Shown here one piece after another: positions 20,024 through 28,925 of a stretch of 64,000 bases of DNA (its first letter is position 1; every line of letters starts with the position of its first letter). Made by a program: the position numbers and the translations under genes. The notes beneath the pieces were generated by a model. The model searched no databases, was not told the DNA's origin, and saw nothing but the letters and a program-made list of their open reading frames with translations. The DNA lies in the NCBI GenBank assembly GCA_016719815.1, contig JADJYK010000005.1, positions 1 to 64,000 on the forward strand, read 5' to 3'. The stretch is from Chitinophagaceae bacterium (GTDB lineage: Bacteria > Bacteroidota > Bacteroidia > Chitinophagales > Chitinophagaceae).

Positions 20024-20500
20024 ATGGCTATAAGTTCATCGGTTTCCACGAGACTGCATTACCAGCATAAAACAATAACCGATATTATTGACGGCCTCAG
20101 TGATGAGTTGATAAGAAGGTCTTTAGTGAACGGTAAATGGTCAATTTTTGAAACAATAGTACACCTGCAGACTTATCAGCATATTTTTATTGAGCGGGTA
20201 AAGCAAATATTAACAGGCGAAAGCCCTGTTTTTTCTCCCTATACATCTGAAGCGGATCCGGTATTTCATGAAAATTGTACAAAATCAATGCGGGAAATAA
20301 TGCAGGATTTACTAACTACCCGAAAAAAAATGACTGCCGAAATGCACACATTTCCGGACGCAGATCTAACAAAAAAGGGCACACACCCGTCTCTTGGAAC
20401 TTTAACACTGGCAGAATGGCTTCATTTCTTCGTGTTGCATGAGGCTCACCACCTCTTTGCCATGTTTAAGTTAGGGGCTGAAATTAAAAAGGGGTTATAG
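20024..20500 (+). CDS. DinB family (DinB_2) metal-binding protein
   Basis: 158 residues, the usual size for a DinB/YfiT four-helix bundle. Three metal-binding histidine clusters are placed as in the family: HLQTYQH (first helix pair, about residue 47), and LHFFVLHEAHHLF (about 132-144), with an N-terminal LHYQH. NGKWSIFETIVHL is the usual W-S..E...HL motif. Members are often thiol-dependent transferases such as bacillithiol S-transferases; which one is unknown. It is 40 bases downstream of the radical SAM gene, perhaps in one transcript. Confidence 0.85.
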   Translation: MAISSSVSTRLHYQHKTITDIIDGLSDELIRRSLVNGKWSIFETIVHLQTYQHIFIERVKQILTGESPVFSPYTSEADPVFHENCTKSMREIMQDLLTTRKKMTAEMHTFPDADLTKKGTHPSLGTLTLAEWLHFFVLHEAHHLFAMFKLGAEIKKGL

Positions 20501-20812
20501 CATAAATTACTTTTCTGCCAGGCGGCTTTCACCACTTTTTCACCTCTTTATAGAAAAAGTATAGAAAGAGGTAAATCCTTCAAAAAAGCTGCGTACTGAT
20601 TCGGATAAAAGTTTCATGGTTGGTGGTTTTGGTAAGGTTATGCAAATTAATACTATTAATGTGCTGCCCCATACCACAAAGAGGGTATTTCTATGTAAAA
20701 TGCTGCTCCTGGCACAGAGTTAAAAAATATTTAACAGGAAAGATTTGTTATATCAATGTTTAAACATTAATCTTGCGCCAGCATTGATTATTACAAACAA
20801 AAAAAATACACA
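20501..20812. other. Intergenic region with hairpin, small open frame and promoter
   Basis: Three items are visible. A hairpin ACCTCTTT (20542-20549)/AAAGAGGT (20565-20572). A 25-codon minus-strand frame at 20617-20540 (start ATG, MKLLSESVRSFFEGFTSF...), which I cannot prove to be a gene. And the palindrome plus putative promoter for the SnoaL gene at 20755-20775. Nothing else stands out. Confidence 0.4.
20755..20775 (+). promoter_or_regulatory. Operator-like palindrome abutting a -7-like element
   Basis: AATGTTTAAACATT (20755-20768) is a perfect 14-base palindrome. TAATCTTG starts at its last base (20768-20775) and matches the Bacteroidota -7 consensus TAnnTTTG at all but one position. The same 14-mer occurs at 47639-47652, again just before a -7-like element. 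A protein bound here would block the promoter of the SnoaL gene at 20813. The MarR protein encoded at 21243 is the obvious candidate (inference). Confidence 0.5.
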
Positions 20813-21163
20813 ATGGATTTAAGAACATTAGTAGACCAGTTAAACCAGATGATCCTGGAGGGAAAAATTCTGGATGCATTTGAAAAATTTTATGCTGATG
20901 ATGTGGTAATGCAGGACAACGATTATCCGGCAAGAGTTGGCAAAGCTGTAAACAGGCAGTACGAGGAAGCCTTCGTTGGCGGCCTGACAGAGTTCCGTGG
21001 GGCTAAAGTACTCAATACGCTTATAAGCGACGGGCTGGCTGTTGTTGAGTGGTGGTTTGATTATACCCACAAAGACTATGGCGTACGTAACTACACCCAA
21101 TTATCGGTACAGCGCTGGAAAAACGGGCAGATTGTTGAAGAGAAATTTTATTATAATAACTAG
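20813..21163 (+). CDS. SnoaL-like (NTF2-fold) protein
   Basis: 116 residues, single domain. The pattern ILDAFEKFYADDVVMQDND near the N-terminus, GKAVNRQYEEAFV, EWWFDYTH and RWKNGQIVEEKFYYN at the end is typical of SnoaL-like polyketide-cyclase-fold proteins. These bind small hydrophobic molecules or isomerise them. It lies directly upstream of a MarR regulator and behind an operator-like palindrome, so it is probably part of the MarR response. The ligand is unknown. Confidence 0.85.
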   Translation: MDLRTLVDQLNQMILEGKILDAFEKFYADDVVMQDNDYPARVGKAVNRQYEEAFVGGLTEFRGAKVLNTLISDGLAVVEWWFDYTHKDYGVRNYTQLSVQRWKNGQIVEEKFYYNN

Positions 21164-21184
21164 CCTTGTTACTTGTGTTGTATC

Positions 21185-21226
21185 AAAAAGTTTTGGGCAG
21201 ATAAAATTCTTCGCCCAAAACTTTTT
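21185..21226. promoter_or_regulatory. Long perfect hairpin between SnoaL and marR
   Basis: Fourteen-base perfect arms (AAAAAGTTTTGGGC at 21185-21198, GCCCAAAACTTTTT at 21213-21226) around a 14-base loop. On the plus strand the right arm ends in five T residues, so it can act as the SnoaL terminator. It ends only 16 bases before the marR start, so it may also be an attenuator or operator for marR. Confidence 0.65.
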
Positions 21227-21242
21227 ACTTTTATAGGTTATT

Positions 21243-21707
21243 ATGGGTATTGCGAAAGATATACAGCAACGGAAATTCCGGAATTCATACCAAAAAGCCA
21301 CTGTGAATCTAATATTTACAATGGCCTGGATGAAAGACAAAATGAAACCCCTTTTTGACGCAGAAGAGATTACTTCACAGCAGTTTAATATTCTCCGTAT
21401 TCTGCGGGGAAGTTATCCCGAACCTTTATCTACCCTGCAAATAAGAGAACGGATGCTGGAAAAAATGAGTGATACCAGCAGGATTGTTGACAGGCTCATT
21501 GTGAAAGGACTTGTTAAAAAAGTAGTCTGTAAAAATGACCGTCGCCTTGTTGATGTGGTGATTTCTGAGAAAGGAAGAAAATTGCTGGAAAGAATGGATG
21601 CTAAGGAAGGTGAAATGGATAAGATATTCTTAAACCTCAATGAACAGGAAGCAGACACCCTCAGCGATTTACTGGATAAACTCCGCGATGGTGTAACTGC
21701 TGAATAA
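21243..21707 (+). CDS. MarR family transcriptional regulator
   Basis: 154 residues with the winged-helix fold of MarR: ITSQQFNILRILRGSYPEPLSTLQIRERM (helix-turn-helix lead, about residues 43-71), SDTSRIVDRLIVKGLVKKVVCKNDRRLVDVVIS (recognition helix and wing, about 75-107), and a C-terminal dimer helix (EADTLSDLLDKL). The start at 21243 keeps the N-terminal helix that family members have. Such regulators usually repress their own operon and respond to phenolics or oxidants. The neighbouring palindrome and hairpin are candidate sites. Confidence 0.9.
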   Translation: MGIAKDIQQRKFRNSYQKATVNLIFTMAWMKDKMKPLFDAEEITSQQFNILRILRGSYPEPLSTLQIRERMLEKMSDTSRIVDRLIVKGLVKKVVCKNDRRLVDVVISEKGRKLLERMDAKEGEMDKIFLNLNEQEADTLSDLLDKLRDGVTAE

Positions 21708-21816
21708 AAACTGTTGAATGCAGGTTAATTGTTAATCCTCTGTCAATAATCTTCTTCATTATTCAAACCCTATCTTGTTTAATTGGCAAACAGTATTTTC
21801 GCGGTAATTACAAAGC

Positions 21817-23322
21817 ATGAAAATACATTACCTGTTATTATCCTATTTCTTTTTCATTACCTCTTATTTTGTTTCGGCTCAACCCAAGTATGAGTTTCGG
21901 GGAGTTTGGATTGCCACTGTTGATAATATCGACTGGCCCACACCCGGCAACTGGAACAGCAGTGAGCAAAAAGCAGAGTTTATCCGCATTCTGGAAATGC
22001 ACCAGAAAAATGGCATGAACGCCATGATTGTGCAGGTGCGTCCTGCCGGAGATGCTTTTTACCCATCAAAATATGAACCCTGGAGCCAATGGCTTACAGG
22101 ACAGCAGGGTAAGCCGCCTGTTCCATATTACGACCCATTGCAGTTTATGATTGAAGAAACACATAAGCGGGGTATGGAATTTCATGCATGGCTAAATCCT
22201 TACCGGGCCAATTTCAATATTAAAACGGCTAGTATTGCCCCTGATCATGTAACCAAAACTCATCCAGGCTGGTTTCTTACCTATGGAGATAAGAAATATT
22301 TTGATCCTGGAAATAAGGAAGCCCAAAAATTTGTAGTAAATGTTGTTCGTGATATTGTAAGCCGCTATGATGTGGATGCCATCCATATGGATGATTACTT
22401 CTATCCATACCGGATACCCGGTAAGGAATTCCCCGATGCTGCTACTTACACAAAATCGGGGAGTAAACTTAGTAAAGACGACTGGCGCCGCAGTAATGTA
22501 GATTCAATAATTTTAGCACTTAGTAAAGTAATAAAGCAGGAAAAGAAATTGTGCCGTTTCGGCATATCACCTTTTAGCGTTTGGCGCAACAAGGATAAAG
22601 ACCCTGATGGCAGCGATAGCCGGGCCGGGCAAACGAACTATGATGATTTGTATGCGGATATTTTGTTGTGGCTTGAAATGGGCTGGGTTGATTATGTAAC
22701 ACCACAGCTGTATCTTGAAATAGGCCATGACAAAATAGCCTATGAAAAATTACTGGATTGGTGGAGCCGATACAGCTATGGCCGGCATATTTATATCGGG
22801 CATGGTATTTACCGGTCAGGAGAAAATTTTGCAGCATGGAAACGGTCTTCGGAAATACCTGACCAGATAAAACTGTTACGCAAATACCCCAATGTGCAAG
22901 GGAGTGCCTATTTCAGCAGCAGAACATTCAACAGGAATCCCAATGGCTGGAATGACAGTCTCCAAAATAATTATTACAAATACCCGGCACTGCTGCCGCC
23001 GATGCCCTGGATTGATGAAGAGAAACCCCTGCCACCACAGGTTGAAAAACAGCTAGCTAACGGTAACGAAGTACAGTTGATGGCAAAACCCGACCCCCAA
23101 AATAAAACTGCGATAAAGTATTATGTAGTGTACCAGTATGCCGAGGACGGCAGCGGCCATGCCTGCTGCACAGCACCGCAAAATATTTCAAAGATTTTTG
23201 CTGTACCTGAAGGATTTTCATTGAAGGAAGTATTACCTGCAGGACAATCATCTTACCGCTATCTGATAACAGCGGTAGGAAAAATAATATGGAAAGTGAA
23301 ACAACAGAAATTGCCGTTTTGA
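21817..23322 (+). CDS. Glycosyl-hydrolase-like 10 (GHL10) family exported protein
   Basis: 501 residues with a signal peptide (MKIHYLLLSYFFFITSYFVSAQ). The GHL10/DUF187 barrel spans about residues 27-370: FRGVWIATVDNIDWP, GMNAMIVQVRPAGDAFYPS, GMEFHAWLNPYRANF, VDAIHMDDYFYPY, RFGISPFSVWRN and WVDYVTPQLYLEIGH. The acidic residues of HMDDYFYPY are where such hydrolases are active. The remaining C-terminal 100 residues are beta-rich, Fn3-like. Predicted to cleave a cell-wall or extracellular glycan; the substrate is not known. Confidence 0.88.
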   Translation: MKIHYLLLSYFFFITSYFVSAQPKYEFRGVWIATVDNIDWPTPGNWNSSEQKAEFIRILEMHQKNGMNAMIVQVRPAGDAFYPSKYEPWSQWLTGQQGKPPVPYYDPLQFMIEETHKRGMEFHAWLNPYRANFNIKTASIAPDHVTKTHPGWFLTYGDKKYFDPGNKEAQKFVVNVVRDIVSRYDVDAIHMDDYFYPYRIPGKEFPDAATYTKSGSKLSKDDWRRSNVDSIILALSKVIKQEKKLCRFGISPFSVWRNKDKDPDGSDSRAGQTNYDDLYADILLWLEMGWVDYVTPQLYLEIGHDKIAYEKLLDWWSRYSYGRHIYIGHGIYRSGENFAAWKRSSEIPDQIKLLRKYPNVQGSAYFSSRTFNRNPNGWNDSLQNNYYKYPALLPPMPWIDEEKPLPPQVEKQLANGNEVQLMAKPDPQNKTAIKYYVVYQYAEDGSGHACCTAPQNISKIFAVPEGFSLKEVLPAGQSSYRYLITAVGKIIWKVKQQKLPF

Positions 23323-23441
23323 AAAGACCTGATGGAAAGTGGGATTTCTATAATGCCCAACGTCCCTAACGAAAAAATATACACATCCTGTAACTTTGCG
23401 CATTACTGTAACCATAAACTTTAAACAATAAACTAATACGA

Positions 23442-24659
23442 ATGCCCGGCTACGAACTCTGGAGTGATAAAGAAAGAAAAGAAGTCAACGATGTATTAGA
23501 AACTGGCATCCTGATGCGCTATGGATTTGATGGTTCCAGAAATGGTATCTGGAAAAGTAAAGAGCTGGAAGCAGCTATCTGCGAAACTTTTGGCAGCAAA
23601 TATGCACAGCTTACATCAAGCGGTACATCGGCGCTCAGTACTGCAATGTCAGCACTGGGTATTGGTTATGGTGATGAAGTGATAACTCCTGCTTTCACTT
23701 TTGTCGCCAGTTTTGAGGCCGTCCTCAGTGTGGGAGCGGTGCCTGTACTTGTGGATGTGGATGATACGCTTACTATGAATCCTGATGCGGTACGAAAGGC
23801 GATTACCACAAAAACAAAGGCAATAATGCCGGTACACATGTGCGGTAGTATGGCCGATATGGACGCACTAATTGCCATTTGCAAAGAACATCAATTGATA
23901 TTACTGGAAGATGCCTGCCAGAGTATTGGCGCTACCTATAAGGGCAAATATCTTGGGACAATTGGAGATGCAGGTACTTTTTCTTTTGATTTTGTAAAAA
24001 CAATGACCTGTGGCGAAGGTGGTGTGGTAATGACGAACAACAAAGAAATTTTCATTAAATGCGATGGTTATACCGATCATGGTCATGATCATCTTGGTGC
24101 TGACCGCGGAGCAGATCTTCATCCGTTTATTGGTTACAACTATCGTATTTCTGAACTTCATGCCGTGGTAGGTTTGGTATAAATAAAAAGACTGTCTGAA
24201 TTTCTAGTGCAGCAGAAAAAAAATAACCTGCAGCTGAAAAATATTCTGGCGCAAATTCCTGAAATAAGTTTCAGAAGAATACCAGATCCTGACGGAGACA
24301 GTTATAGTTTTATCAGCTGGTTTTTACCTGCTTCAGAATTAACTAAAGCGGTGGTGGCTGAAATGAAAGCCCAGGGAATATTGGCTGGTAATTTTTATTG
24401 GTTTGATAACAACTGGCATTATATCCGCAAATGGGATCACCTGAAAAACGTCATTACACTCAATGGCCTTAGTCCCGAACTGAAAGAGAAAGTAATGCAG
24501 CAGACTAATAAAGATTTTAGAGCCAGTGATGCGGTGATTAGCCGTTGCGTTTCCACTTCTGTCAGTTTACTATGGACGGAAGAACAAATACAGGAGAAAG
24601 GAGAAAAAATGGTGAATGTTATTAAAAAAGTGCTGGCTGAGCAGGGTATGGGTGCTTAA
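23442..24659 (+). CDS. KdnA-like DegT/DnrJ/EryC1 aminotransferase (in-frame stop)
   Basis: 405 residues if the TAA at 24180-24182 is read as a sense codon (CAA Gln fits: HAVVGLVQIKRL). Both halves lie in the same frame, so this is a substitution, not an indel. PLP-enzyme landmarks: LTSSGTSALSTAMSALGIG, AFTFVASFEAVLSVGAVP, LLEDACQSIGATYKGKYLGTIGD, and the Schiff-base lysine in FDFVKTMTCGEGG (about residue 186). The N-terminus (MPGYELWSDKERKEV), DHGHDHLG and the late FYWFDNNWHYIRKWDH closely match KdnA as I recall it. KdnA is the transaminase that makes 8-amino-3,8-dideoxy-Kdo for LPS. No KdnB dehydrogenase is adjacent, so the exact product is inferred. Confidence 0.75.
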
Positions 24660-24704
24660 GCTTTTTCTGGTTATTCATTTTTTCCTGCATTATCTTTATT
24701 TACC

Positions 24705-24880
24705 ATGAACGCACCAAACTCTTCCTTGATTTTTTCACAGCGAGAAAAGTTCTGGTGTGCTGGTGATACTATGTACTATCGCCAGTTTATTGCTGGCTTT
24801 TACAGATAGTACCATTGTCTAATAATCCAAGATCGCTATTCTGCTCTTTTCCTCGCCGGTAGCAGGGGAACCGGTTTTTT
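24705..24880 (+). other. Structured non-coding region with alternative stems and terminator-like end
   Basis: GTACTATCGCCAG at 24773-24785 pairs with CTGGC (24793-24797) and GATAGTAC (24805-24812) across a 7-base bulge. The same TATCGCCAG can instead pair with the upstream CTGGTGATA (about 24762-24770). Downstream CCGGT (24856-24860)/ACCGG (24870-24874) is followed by six T residues. A 34-codon frame (24705-24809, MNAPNSSLIFSQ...) overlaps the stems. This could be a small RNA, an attenuator or a gene remnant; there is no plus-strand gene close downstream. Confidence 0.35.
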
Positions 24881-24939
24881 CTTGGTAAAAGCAGTTGTGA
24901 AATCATCTCCGGAAATAGCAGACTCGCAGCAACATTAAG

Positions 24940-25332
24940 CTACAACCGTGATTTGATGGCATTCGGCTTTTGCTCCATCCAGTTTACATATTCTACTGAG
25001 CCAAGGCGGAAACGGATAGGGACCGTTGTAATTTTATCTAACTGCAACTCTTTCTGGCAAAAAAAACCGGACTGGTTGGTATAATAATATTGTGGCAAAG
25101 TCTTAAGCAGAAAAAGAGCAGGCTCCTTTGGTGCTAATGAATCTGCACAGCTTTGCAAATTGGGTTTTGATAAGCGTAGCCATTTAGAACCTGACCAGTA
25201 ACCCTTATAGTAAACCGTGTCAACGTTTGGCACACCGGACTTCGCTTTAAAGCTTGGCTGGGATTGCCCAAAAGTTATTCCCTGAAACATTAACAGTAAC
25301 ACAACAAGAAAGAAAGTATTCCGTTGCTGCAT
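24940..25332 (-). CDS. Exported hypothetical protein
   Basis: 130 residues with a signal peptide (FFLVVLLLMFQGITFGQ). The mature part has VDTVYYKGYWSGSKWLRL, two cysteines and ends WMEQKPNAIKSRL. I recognise no family. It is divergent from rpoN, sharing a 97-base upstream region. Confidence 0.6.
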   Translation of the reverse strand: MQQRNTFFLVVLLLMFQGITFGQSQPSFKAKSGVPNVDTVYYKGYWSGSKWLRLSKPNLQSCADSLAPKEPALFLLKTLPQYYYTNQSGFFCQKELQLDKITTVPIRFRLGSVEYVNWMEQKPNAIKSRL

Positions 25333-25429
25333 CTTTATTTAATTTGTTTTTAAATTTACGGCATTATTTTTGTGCAAAGGGTGAATTTTTTCGCCGCACA
25401 ATCTGTAGCATAATAAAAAAGAGAACCGG

Positions 25430-26938
25430 ATGGCACTCAGTCAGAGTTTACAGCAAAAATTGTTGCAAAAACTATCGCCACAGCAAATTCAACTCATGAA
25501 ATTGCTGCAGGTGCCTACGGCTAACCTGGAAACCCGCATAAAAGAAGAACTGGAGGAAAACCCGGCGCTGGAACTGGATGAGGATAAGCATGAAGATGCC
25601 GATGACATAAAAGATGAGTTTACTGAAGCGAGTGAAGCGGAATACGAAGAGGCCGATGGCAGTGAAGATGAATATGAAAATATAGATGTAAGTGAATATA
25701 TTCAGGAAGGAGATGATGAAGTGGCAGATTACAAAATGCGTGACGATAACTATCCCGAGGAAGATGAAAACCGGCAGTTGCCATATAAAAGTGAAACAAG
25801 TTTTTATGAAACATTAATTGACCAGCTTGGTTTGCTGAAACTGGAAGACCGGGAACATACCATAGCCGAACAGATAGTAGGCAGTATTGATGAAGATGGC
25901 TACCTGCGCAGGGACACTTCTGCTATTGTAGATGATCTCGCCTTCAGGCAAAATATTATAGCTACTGAAAAGGAGGTGGAAGGACTCATTAAACTCATTC
26001 AGCAGTTTGATCCGCCGGGAGTAGCCGCAAGAGATTTACAGGAATGTTTATTACTTCAGTTGTACAGGCTCAGAGAAGAATCGGCTCATGAAGAAAGGTA
26101 CAGCAAATTGCTGGAAGTGGGGATCAGGGCAATTACAAAATACTTTGAGGAGTTTACCAAAAAGCATTACGAAAAAATTCAGCGGGGACTAAATATTAAC
26201 GATGACCAGCTGAAGCAGGTAATGCAGCTTATCATTCGCCTGAACCCCAAGCCCGGCGGTAATGTGGGGGAGATAAACAAAGCAGAAAGCTATGTTGTAC
26301 CCGATTTTTTTATCATCAATAACGCAGGTAAACTTGAACTGACTCTTAACAGCCGCAATGCCCCGGAATTACGGATAAGCGAAGGCTACCGTGATATGCT
26401 GAAAGATTATGATCGGGGATCAAAAAAAGATAAGCGGCAAAAAGAGGCGGTCCTCTTTATTAAGCAAAAGATAGACTCAGCCAAGTGGTTTATTGATGCG
26501 ATCAAGCAACGTCAGCATACCCTGCTAGGTACTATGGATGCGATCATGCATCATCAGTATGAGTTCTTTTTAACAGGGGACGAAACGGAGATGAGGCCGA
26601 TGATATTAAAAGACATAGCAGAAAAAACCAGCCTCGATATTTCAACTGTAAGCCGGGTGGCCAACAGTAAGTTTGTTCAGACAGAGTTTGGCACTTACCG
26701 TCTTAAATTCTTTTTCAGTGAATCCTTGAGTACTGATAGCGGAGAAGAAGTATCAACCCGGGAAGTGAAGAAAATTCTCAGCGATTTTATAGGAGGGGAA
26801 GATAAAAAGCATCCGCTTAGTGATGAGCGGCTTACAGAACTGCTTCAGGAAAAGGGGTATAATATTGCCAGACGCACGGTTGCCAAGTACAGGGAGCAAC
26901 TCAATATACCCGTAGCCCGGTTACGAAAAGAACTATAG
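25430..26938 (+). CDS. rpoN: RNA polymerase sigma-54 factor
   Basis: 502 residues. Region I is Gln/Leu-rich (LSQSLQQKLLQKLSPQQIQLMKLLQVP, then LEENPALELDED). A long acidic region II follows (Glu/Asp-rich, about residues 42-115), then the core-binding part (QFDPPGVAARDLQECLLLQLY, LNPKPGG). The DNA-binding C-terminus has DISTVSRVANSKFVQTEFGTYRLKFFFSE and the diagnostic RpoN box ARRTVAKYRE near residue 480. It directs transcription from -24/-12 promoters and needs AAA+ activators. None is encoded in this window. Confidence 0.97.
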   Translation: MALSQSLQQKLLQKLSPQQIQLMKLLQVPTANLETRIKEELEENPALELDEDKHEDADDIKDEFTEASEAEYEEADGSEDEYENIDVSEYIQEGDDEVADYKMRDDNYPEEDENRQLPYKSETSFYETLIDQLGLLKLEDREHTIAEQIVGSIDEDGYLRRDTSAIVDDLAFRQNIIATEKEVEGLIKLIQQFDPPGVAARDLQECLLLQLYRLREESAHEERYSKLLEVGIRAITKYFEEFTKKHYEKIQRGLNINDDQLKQVMQLIIRLNPKPGGNVGEINKAESYVVPDFFIINNAGKLELTLNSRNAPELRISEGYRDMLKDYDRGSKKDKRQKEAVLFIKQKIDSAKWFIDAIKQRQHTLLGTMDAIMHHQYEFFLTGDETEMRPMILKDIAEKTSLDISTVSRVANSKFVQTEFGTYRLKFFFSESLSTDSGEEVSTREVKKILSDFIGGEDKKHPLSDERLTELLQEKGYNIARRTVAKYREQLNIPVARLRKEL

Positions 26939-26945
26939 CCTGCTA

Positions 26946-27293
26946 TCAGAAAGGCAGGTCCTCCTTTTCATCCATGTGGCCTTCGTCAAAGTATGCAGAA
27001 TCGTCTGCCGGTTTATCAACAGGCGAAGCTCCGGCAGTTTCCACTTTCCATGCTTTAACATCAGTATACCAGCGGCCATTGTATTCTCTGCTTTCAACAT
27101 CAAAGGATATATTAAGCATGGTTTCCGGCTTCAGCACACTCTCATTTATTTTATCACCCCAGATAGATATGCAAACTTTTTTAGGATACTGTCCCTCGGT
27201 TTCTACAATAATATCCTGTTTTTTCCATTGCCCGTTTTTCCCGTTACCGGTTTGCAAAGGAAGTAGCTGAACAAGTTTGGCCGTAAGCTGCAT
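26946..27293 (-). CDS. DUF3127 OB-fold protein
   Basis: 115 residues, convergent with rpoN. The sequence (VQLLPLQTGNGKNGQWKKQDIIVET, YPKKVCISIWGDK, LNISFDVESREYNGRWYTDVKAWKVE) is the DUF3127 domain common in Bacteroidota, an OB-like fold related in style to single-strand-binding proteins. The tail is acidic and ends EDLPF, like the acidic tip of SSB proteins that recruits partners. Nucleic-acid binding is likely but unproven. Confidence 0.85.
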   Translation of the reverse strand: MQLTAKLVQLLPLQTGNGKNGQWKKQDIIVETEGQYPKKVCISIWGDKINESVLKPETMLNISFDVESREYNGRWYTDVKAWKVETAGASPVDKPADDSAYFDEGHMDEKEDLPF

Positions 27294-27475
27294 AATGATA
27301 GGTTTTGGGTGGTGAAGATATATAATACCGGTTAATTACAACCAGCTGTTAAAGTTTTATAAATACCAGTGACAAGGTATTGCAGCCTTTAAAAAGATTT
27401 TGTTTCTATGCATCTTCAAACCTTGAGAGCAAATCAGTATTTTGCACTGATAAATATCCCTCAAGCCCGAATTAT

Positions 27476-28903
27476 ATGGTTTTTGCAAGTTTGCTATTCC
27501 TTTTCATCTTTTTGCCGCTTAACCTTGTTTTGTATTACAGCAGCAAAAATGCCACCTGGAGAAACTGGGTATTAATTATATTTTCACTTGCATTTTATGG
27601 CTGGGGAGAACCAATCTGGATCTCATTGCTCATTTTATCATCTATGGTTGACTGGGCCAATGCACTATTTATTCAAAAACACAGGGGCACAAAATGGGCA
27701 AAAGTTGGTGTTGTGGTTACATTGGTTCTTAACTTAAGTCTGCTTGCAACATTTAAGTACGATGTCTTTTTAGTAGAAAATGTAAATGCATTGCTGGGCA
27801 CATCGTTTACAGCACCGGGCTATGCCTTACCGATAGGTATTTCTTTTTATACTTTCCATACCATATCGTATGTAGTGGATGTGTACCGGGGCGACATTAA
27901 AGCACAACGCAACTTTCCCAACTTTCTCATGTATGTTTCTTTGTATTCATCATTAGTGGCTGGTCCGATTATCCGTTATGCACATGTGGCCACAGAGATT
28001 GACAGCCGTAAGGAAAACTTAAGGGACTTCAGCCTGGGTGTTTCCCGTTTTTGCATCGGGTTGTTTAAGAAAGTGATTATTGCTAACGTGGCAGCAGAGT
28101 TGGTCAAAAAGTACATGGGTGATCACAGCGATCCGCTTACACTTACAGAACTGGCCTCTTTTTCCAGTATGGAAGCCTGGTTTGGTCTGCTAATGTTTGC
28201 CATCCAGATTTACTTCGATTTTTCGGGTTATTCAGATATGGCTATCGGTTTGGGCCGCATGTTTGGTTTTCACTTTCGTGAAAATTTTGAGTATCCGTAT
28301 ATCGCAAAATCAATAAGTGAATTCTGGAGAAGATGGCATATTTCGCTCAGCAGCATTTTCAGAGACTACGTCTACATCCCGCTGGGCGGAAATAAAAAAC
28401 ATGTTTATTTCAATTTGCTGGTAGTATGGTTTCTGACCGGTATGTGGCATGGTGCAAGCTGGAATTTTATTTTCTGGGGCCTGTACTTCTTCATATTCAT
28501 TGCTCTGGAAAAGGCTTTCTTACTTAAAATACTGGAAAAAGTTCCATCATTTGTTTCACATATTTATGCGTTGGCCATTATTATTCCGGGATGGGTAATT
28601 TTTTATTTTACAGACACACAAATGCTGTTTGCTTATGTAACAAAACTTTTTTCTTTCAGTGCCGGTCCAGGCGGTAATATGGATTTTATCAATACCCTGA
28701 CATCTCATTTATTCTGGCTTGTAACAGCAATAGTGTTGTGTATGCCGGTATACCACAAAGTAATGGCATGGATAAATAAAAAGACATCCCGGGTTACTGT
28801 ATTTGACACAATCACAGTTGGATTTAATGTAATCCTGATTTTTCTTTGTGTGGCACAACTCGTGGGTAAAAGCTATAACCCCTTTATCTATTTCAGATTT
28901 TAA
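27476..28903 (+). CDS. MBOAT O-acyltransferase (AlgI-like)
   Basis: 475 residues from the ATG at 27476, which begins the first membrane helix (MVFASLLFLFIFLPLNLVLYY); the frame extends upstream without membrane character. About ten helices follow. MBOAT landmarks: LPIGISFYTFHTISYVVDVYRG, FPNFLMYVSLYSSLVAGPIIRY, FDFSGYSDMAIGLGRMFGFHF, FWRRWHISLSSIFRDYVYIPLGG, and the catalytic His in LTGMWHGASWNFIFWG. AlgI-type enzymes pass acetyl groups across the membrane for polysaccharide O-acetylation. The two DHHW proteins that follow are the expected periplasmic partners. Confidence 0.93.
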   Translation: MVFASLLFLFIFLPLNLVLYYSSKNATWRNWVLIIFSLAFYGWGEPIWISLLILSSMVDWANALFIQKHRGTKWAKVGVVVTLVLNLSLLATFKYDVFLVENVNALLGTSFTAPGYALPIGISFYTFHTISYVVDVYRGDIKAQRNFPNFLMYVSLYSSLVAGPIIRYAHVATEIDSRKENLRDFSLGVSRFCIGLFKKVIIANVAAELVKKYMGDHSDPLTLTELASFSSMEAWFGLLMFAIQIYFDFSGYSDMAIGLGRMFGFHFRENFEYPYIAKSISEFWRRWHISLSSIFRDYVYIPLGGNKKHVYFNLLVVWFLTGMWHGASWNFIFWGLYFFIFIALEKAFLLKILEKVPSFVSHIYALAIIIPGWVIFYFTDTQMLFAYVTKLFSFSAGPGGNMDFINTLTSHLFWLVTAIVLCMPVYHKVMAWINKKTSRVTVFDTITVGFNVILIFLCVAQLVGKSYNPFIYFRF

Positions 28904-28925
28904 CCGATAATATTGCAGCAACGAT

